Source of the DNA: an uncultured Myxococcales bacterium
Lineage (GTDB): Bacteria > Myxococcota_A > UBA9042 > CAIXZC01
Length of the DNA: 64,000 nucleotides
Direction of reading: 5' to 3'
Assembly: GCA_903895725.1 (NCBI GenBank)
Contig: CAITUV010000082.1
Location: 62,001-126,000, forward strand
Shown here: positions 60,213 through 64,000 of the stretch, one piece after another
Layout of the letters: every line of letters starts with the position of its first letter
How positions within the stretch are numbered: position 1 is the first letter of the stretch
Translations under genes and position numbers: made by a program
The notes under the pieces: model-generated
Database searches by the model: none
What the model saw: the letters and a program-made list of their open reading frames with translations, nothing else
What the model was told of the DNA's origin: nothing

Positions 60213-60965
60213 TCAGATGGCCCCGTGCACGCGGGCATGCACGAACTGGTCGAGAACGGGGTCATTCGCCTCGAAGAACCCCTGCATCCCGCCCTGGTAG
60301 CGGACCTGCCGGTCGAACAGGAACACGACCTCGTCGGCCAGTCGCCGGATGCTCTGCAGATCATGGGAGATGACGAGCAGCGTGACCCCCTGCTCCTTGA
60401 GCTGACGGACATGCGCATCGATCTCGAAGGCTGCGTAGGGGTCGAGCCCTGTGGTCGGCTCGTCCAGGATGAGGGTCTCCGGCTCGAGGGCAAGGGCCCG
60501 GGCCAATGAAACGAGCTTCTGCTCGCCGGAGGGCAGCTCGGGGGGGCGGGCGTCGGCCAGCCTCGAGAGGCCCATCCTTTCCAACTGGGCTCGAGCCAGC
60601 GATTCAGCGACTCGAGCCTTGACTCCCTTGTGGTACTTGACGACCAGTGCCACATTCTCGGCCACGCTCATGGAATCGAAGAGGGTCGGATGCTGGAAGA
60701 CGTAGACGCATTTGCGGCGAAGGACGAGGAGGGCCTGCTCGTCGAGCTGGTCGACCCGAAGGTCTCGGTACCAGACCTCACCGGCATCGGGTCTCAGCAG
60801 GCCGACGAGGTGGCGGACGAGGACCGACTTGCCAGTGCCGGACGGGCCGGCGACGAAGGTGCAGCGGCCTGCAGGGAGCTCGAGGGTGACGGCGGCAAGC
60901 ACCGTGTGGCTGCCGAACGACTTATCCACGCCGATCAGTCGGGCAACCGGGGTCGGTTCGCTCAT
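60213..60965 (-). CDS. MlaF-like ABC transporter ATPase, second copy
   Basis: 250 aa. Walker A GPSGTGKS (40-47), Q-loop FQHPTLFDSMSVAENVAL, signature PPELPSGEQKLVSLARAL, Walker B ETLILDEPTTGLDPYAA, H-loop LVISHDLQSIRRLAD. The signature reads SGEQ rather than SGGQ, a deviation at the second Gly. MlaF energises phospholipid traffic between inner and outer membrane with MlaE. It lies 31 bp after an mlaE-like gene and is the last gene of the operon. Confidence 0.88.
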   Translation of the reverse strand: MSEPTPVARLIGVDKSFGSHTVLAAVTLELPAGRCTFVAGPSGTGKSVLVRHLVGLLRPDAGEVWYRDLRVDQLDEQALLVLRRKCVYVFQHPTLFDSMSVAENVALVVKYHKGVKARVAESLARAQLERMGLSRLADARPPELPSGEQKLVSLARALALEPETLILDEPTTGLDPYAAFEIDAHVRQLKEQGVTLLVISHDLQSIRRLADEVVFLFDRQVRYQGGMQGFFEANDPVLDQFVHARVHGAI

Positions 60966-60996
60966 GGCCGCACCTCGCCGTCTCGACCGGCCGGGT

Positions 60997-61728
60997 TCAC
61001 TGGAGCACCTCGCCGATGTAGGTGATGAGGGCGTCTTCCACGATGACGAGGAATGAGGAGAGGACCACGGCCCGGGTCGTAGCCTTGCCGACTCCCTCGG
61101 ATCCCCCGGACGCCTGGAATCCGCACGCGCAGCTGACGAGCGGGACGGTGAAGCCGAAGACGAGAGCCTTCGAGATCCCCATGATCAGATCGCCGGTCAC
61201 GACGAAGCGCAGCGACATGAACGTGTCGGGCAGGATGGAGAACCCGAACCAGGCAACGGCCATGCCCGAGAAGAACGCGATGGTCGTCCCCAGGGCAGCA
61301 AGCCCGAGCGATGCAATCGAGGAGGCAAACAGGCGAGGCAGGACGAGGAGCTCGACCGGGTCGACCGAGCAAAGCTTCATGGCATCGATCTGGTCGGAGA
61401 CCTGCATGGAGCCGATCTCGGCCGCCATGCCCGTGCCGACCCGGGTGGCCAGCAGCAGGCCGGCCATGATCGGACCCATCTCACGAGTCAGCCCCTGGAG
61501 CGTGGCCGCCCCCAGAGTGGAGTACTCGGGCAGCACCGCCTCCATGGTGGAGGCCAGTTCGTACACGCCGATCATGCCGATGAACGCCATCGTGATTCCG
61601 ACGAACAGGATGGAGCGGTTGCCGGTCTCGTAGACCTGGCGCACCATCTCCCGTCCACCCAACCGGAGGCGCAGCAGCGCCCACAGGCTGAGCGAAAGCA
61701 TCTGTCCGACGGTGATCCACAGCGCCAT
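60997..61728 (-). CDS. MlaE-like permease, second copy
   Basis: 243 aa, five or so helices. MlaE family motifs: ITMAFIGMIGVYELA, LTREMGPIMAGLLLATRVGTG, AEIGSMQVSDQIDAMKLCSV, DPVELLVLPRLFASSIA, and the C-terminal GFQASGGSEGVGKATTRAVV. Permease of the Mla/VPS13-independent lipid transport system. It follows the other mlaE-like gene by 9 bp; the two are divergent in sequence. Confidence 0.93.
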   Translation of the reverse strand: MALWITVGQMLSLSLWALLRLRLGGREMVRQVYETGNRSILFVGITMAFIGMIGVYELASTMEAVLPEYSTLGAATLQGLTREMGPIMAGLLLATRVGTGMAAEIGSMQVSDQIDAMKLCSVDPVELLVLPRLFASSIASLGLAALGTTIAFFSGMAVAWFGFSILPDTFMSLRFVVTGDLIMGISKALVFGFTVPLVSCACGFQASGGSEGVGKATTRAVVLSSFLVIVEDALITYIGEVLQ

Positions 61729-61737
61729 GCGTCCCCT

Positions 61738-62514
61738 CTAAATCTGGAACCACACCCACGTAATCACATAGTCGGCGATGAAGATCCCCAGTGCCGTGGT
61801 GACCACGCAGCCGTTCACGGCCCGGCCGACTCCCTGAGCACCTCCGGACACGGTCAGCCCGTAGTTGCTGCTGACCGTGGAGATCACGCCTCCAAACGCT
61901 GCCGCCTTGACCAACCCCACGATGAAGTCGTCGAGCAGCTCGACTTCCATGAGCCCTGCGACGAAAGTCCTCCAGTCGATGTCGAGGAGCCAATGGCAGG
62001 CCATGGCACCGCCGACCAGCCCGCACAGGTCGCCGACGACGGTAAGAAGCACGAGCGACGTCACGATGGCGACGAATCGGGGAGCCACCAGAAATCGAAT
62101 CGGGTCGATGGCCAGCGCCCGCAGCGCTTCGACCTGCTCCGAGACGACCATGTTGCCGAGCTCGGCCGCCGCGTTGGCCCCGACGCGGCCGGAGAACATG
62201 AGGCCGATGAGTGAGGGCCCCAGCTCGGACAGCACGGCCAGACCGGCCCCGGCTCCGACGAACCCCGTGGCCCCGGTCTTGCGGACGTAGGTCATGCTCT
62301 GGAGCACCATGATGACGCCCACGAGCAGGGCCGTGAGGATGACGATGGGCAGCGAGCGGACCCCGATGCGGTGAAGCTGGCGGAACAGCTCCTCCCGGTC
62401 ATAACGCGGGGGGAAGAGCGAGCGGAGGGTCCGGTAAAACATGACGTTGAGCGAGCCGACCCGGGCCAGCGAGTCGAGAAAGTCCCTCCCGAACGAGGCA
62501 AGCAGCATCTTCAT
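61738..62514 (-). CDS. MlaE-like permease, first copy
   Basis: 258 aa. MlaE motifs: ALLVGVIMVLQSMTYVRKTG, LSELGPSLIGLMFSGRVGAN, AELGNMVVSEQVEALRALAI, DPIRFLVAPRFVAIVTSLVL, GLTVSGGAQGVGRAVNGCVV. Start ATG at 62514 overlaps the stop of the preceding mlaF-like gene as ATGA. With the second copy it could form a heterodimeric permease, in place of the usual MlaE homodimer. Confidence 0.93.
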   Translation of the reverse strand: MKMLLASFGRDFLDSLARVGSLNVMFYRTLRSLFPPRYDREELFRQLHRIGVRSLPIVILTALLVGVIMVLQSMTYVRKTGATGFVGAGAGLAVLSELGPSLIGLMFSGRVGANAAAELGNMVVSEQVEALRALAIDPIRFLVAPRFVAIVTSLVLLTVVGDLCGLVGGAMACHWLLDIDWRTFVAGLMEVELLDDFIVGLVKAAAFGGVISTVSSNYGLTVSGGAQGVGRAVNGCVVTTALGIFIADYVITWVWFQI

Positions 62515-63347
62515 GATGCCCCCCGCCCGCCCGGTGCTTCGTCCAGCTCGGGGTCGGCCTCCCCGGACAGGGCCGCGGCAACGAATCGCCGGACCTCGTC
62601 CGGAGCGGTGCTCATGAGATCATGGGTGGGACCGTCGTACGCAATCCTCCCCTTGAAGACGGCTACCACCCGGGACGTGATGGGAAGCAGCCTCTCGAGG
62701 TCGTGGGTGGCCACGACGACGAGGCTCTCGGCACTCCGGGCGTAGTCCTTGAGCAGCGCCATGATCTTGGCGGAATTCACCGGATCCAGCCCCGCAACGG
62801 GGTCGTCGAACACGGCGAACGAGGGCGCAGCAGCCATGACCCGGGCAATTGCCACCCGGCGTCGCATGCCGCCCGAGAGCTCGGCCGGAAGCTTCTCCTC
62901 GGTGCCGGCCAGGCCGACGCGCTCGAGTGCCTTCCGAACCGGGCCGTCGGCATCCGCCCTCGTCATGCCGCGGGCATGGAGGAGAGGGAAGGCCACGTTG
63001 TTCCAGACGTCGAGATAGTCGAACAGGGCGAAGTTCTGGAACTGGAGCCCGATCCGGCTCCGGCACTCGCGGAGGTGTCGGCGGCGAAGCAGCGACACGG
63101 GCTTGTCGAACAGGCGCAGCTCAGCCCGGGACGGCCAGGTGAGCGTCACGAGGCAGCGGATGAGCTGGGTCTTTCCCGACCCACCGGGCCCGATGAGGCC
63201 GACCACCTCTCCGGCATGGAGGTCCAGGGAGACGTCGTCGAGAATCCGACGGCCCCCGATGCGGTGTGTAAGCCCCCGAACCTGGACGACAGGGCGTTTG
63301 GGGTCGATGGTCTGTCCGGTGCTCAAGGGGCTGCCTCGCAGGGTCAC
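62511..63347 (-). CDS. MlaF-like ABC transporter ATPase, first copy
   Basis: 278 aa starting at GTG 63347, which overlaps the mutase stop as GTGA. Walker A GPGGSGKT (53-60), FQNFALFDYLDVWNNVAFPL, signature LSGGMRRRVAIARVM, Walker B SFAVFDDPVAGLDPV (FDDP where the family usually has FDEP, so the catalytic Glu is Asp), H-loop VVVATHDLERL. Operon order mlaF-mlaE-mlaE-mlaF. No MlaD (MCE) gene is seen in the window. Confidence 0.9.
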   Translation of the reverse strand: MTLRGSPLSTGQTIDPKRPVVQVRGLTHRIGGRRILDDVSLDLHAGEVVGLIGPGGSGKTQLIRCLVTLTWPSRAELRLFDKPVSLLRRRHLRECRSRIGLQFQNFALFDYLDVWNNVAFPLLHARGMTRADADGPVRKALERVGLAGTEEKLPAELSGGMRRRVAIARVMAAAPSFAVFDDPVAGLDPVNSAKIMALLKDYARSAESLVVVATHDLERLLPITSRVVAVFKGRIAYDGPTHDLMSTAPDEVRRFVAAALSGEADPELDEAPGGRGAS

Positions 63348-64000
63348 AGCTCGATGATCTCTTCGAACCGGCCGAAGACCTTCTCCATGGCAGCCGAGAT
63401 CTCGCCCAGGGTGGCCATGCGGCGAACGGCATCGAGGATGTGCGGAACGAGGTTGTCCGTCCCCGCCGCAACGGCCGTGATGCGCTCGAGGGCGGCCGCT
63501 ACGTCGGCCTGGCTGCGCTCGCTGCGCACCGAGGCCAGGCGGGCCCGCTGGGTTTCCTCGGCAGCGGCAGTGACCTTGAGGAGCTGCTTGCGCGGCGGCT
63601 CCTCCTTCTGGAACTGGTTCACTCCGACGACGACGGTATCCTTTGTCTCCACCGACCGCTGGTAGCGGTACGAGGTATCCGAGATCTGCTTCTTCACGAA
63701 CCCGGACTCGATGGCCCGCAGCATGCCCCCCATGTCGTCGATGCGCTGGATGAGGGCCTGAGCCTTGGCCTCGATCCGGTCGGTCAGCGCTTCCACGGCG
63801 AAGCTGCCGCCGAGGGGGTCGACGAAGTCGGCCACGCCGCTCTCGTACCCGATGATCTGCTGGGTGCGGAGCGCAACCGTGACGGCCTCCTCGGTGGGGA
63901 GGGACAGGGCCTCGTCAAACGAGTTCGTGTGCAGCGACTGGGTGCCGCCGAGCACTGCAGCAAGGGCCTGCAGCGTGACCCGGACGACGTTGTTGAGGGG
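63344..64000 (-). CDS. Acyl-CoA mutase large subunit (methylmalonyl-CoA mutase type), C-terminal part
   Basis: The last 218 residues of an adenosylcobalamin-dependent acyl-CoA mutase; the 5' end lies beyond the right edge. Conserved TIM-barrel motifs: PLNNVVRVTLQALAAVLGG, GTQSLHTNSFDEALSLPTEE, QIIGYESGVADFVDPLGGSF, DTVVVGVNQFQKEE. It ends in a helical segment (EISAAMEKVFGRFEEIIEL) without a B12-binding domain, so that domain is probably a separate subunit. It interconverts (R)-methylmalonyl-CoA and succinyl-CoA, or a related pair. GTGA overlap couples it to the mlaF-like gene. Confidence 0.93.
   Translation of the reverse strand, partial: PLNNVVRVTLQALAAVLGGTQSLHTNSFDEALSLPTEEAVTVALRTQQIIGYESGVADFVDPLGGSFAVEALTDRIEAKAQALIQRIDDMGGMLRAIESGFVKKQISDTSYRYQRSVETKDTVVVGVNQFQKEEPPRKQLLKVTAAAEETQRARLASVRSERSQADVAAALERITAVAAGTDNLVPHILDAVRRMATLGEISAAMEKVFGRFEEIIEL

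Overview
This window is high-G+C bacterial DNA, gene-dense on both strands. Many neighbouring genes overlap by 4 nt (ATGA or GTGA), and there are about ten putative lipoproteins. The repeated MopE-type CNGxDDxCDG motifs, thrombospondin type-3-like Asp repeats, a CFI-box C-terminal domain, Hanks-type kinase and PP2C signalling, and a split acyl-CoA mutase all suggest Myxococcota or a related former deltaproteobacterial lineage such as Bradymonadales. There is no rRNA or tRNA here, so this placement is an inference. I recognised no phage, insertion sequence or CRISPR array.

Layout. 1-3.4 kb: a truncated RsbU-type sensor kinase, a fragment of an RsbX/SpoIIE-like phosphatase, then a tungstate ABC transporter (tupABC). 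3.4-17.5 kb: surface proteins, including a PGRS-like beta-helix lipoprotein, a DUF4465 lipoprotein behind a cobalamin riboswitch, an unidentified lipoprotein, a 1353-residue Cys-rich repeat protein, and an operon of a CFI-box protein, a beta-barrel protein and truA. 17.7-25.1 kb: asd with a tandem-ACT protein, a soluble histidine kinase, a phosphate-ester-type MFS transporter, a Hanks-type kinase with altered catalytic residues, udk and an outer-membrane beta-barrel. 25.2-36.4 kb: thrS with a methyltransferase-like partner, a 1044-residue lipoprotein, a PP2C phosphatase, two candidate papain-fold hydrolases and a GT-C glycosyltransferase. 36.6-42.0 kb: a Yip1, lipoprotein and prolyl-oligopeptidase run, then an alpha/beta-hydrolase-like lipoprotein without a serine elbow. 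42-53 kb: dprA-topA-trmFO, then a quartet of two thiolase-fold and two DUF35 proteins, queD and a DUF2723 membrane protein. 53.3-59.9 kb: one 2224-residue surface protein with five tandem 235-residue modules. 60.2-64 kb: an operon in which an acyl-CoA mutase large subunit is coupled to two MlaF/MlaE pairs.

The most interesting signal is the 310-bp gap at 52953-53262. It holds an excellent sigma-54 promoter (53027-53044) facing a strong intrinsic terminator (53147-53179) with no ORF between them. The predicted 127-nt RNA has a 7-bp stem-loop and two copies of the 9-mer CCTCCTTCC, which matches the 16S anti-Shine-Dalgarno sequence. I interpret it as a sigma-54-dependent small RNA that blocks ribosome binding sites. 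Other notable items are the cobalamin riboswitch on a DUF4465 lipoprotein, a thiolase/DUF35 quartet in which neither thiolase has the nucleophilic Cys, and (TCGATGG)n heptamer arrays at two distant intergenic sites.

Cobalamin may link two parts of the window: the riboswitch lipoprotein (possible corrinoid capture) and the AdoCbl-dependent mutase at the right edge. The kinase and PP2C could form an opposing signalling pair. Both links are inferences.
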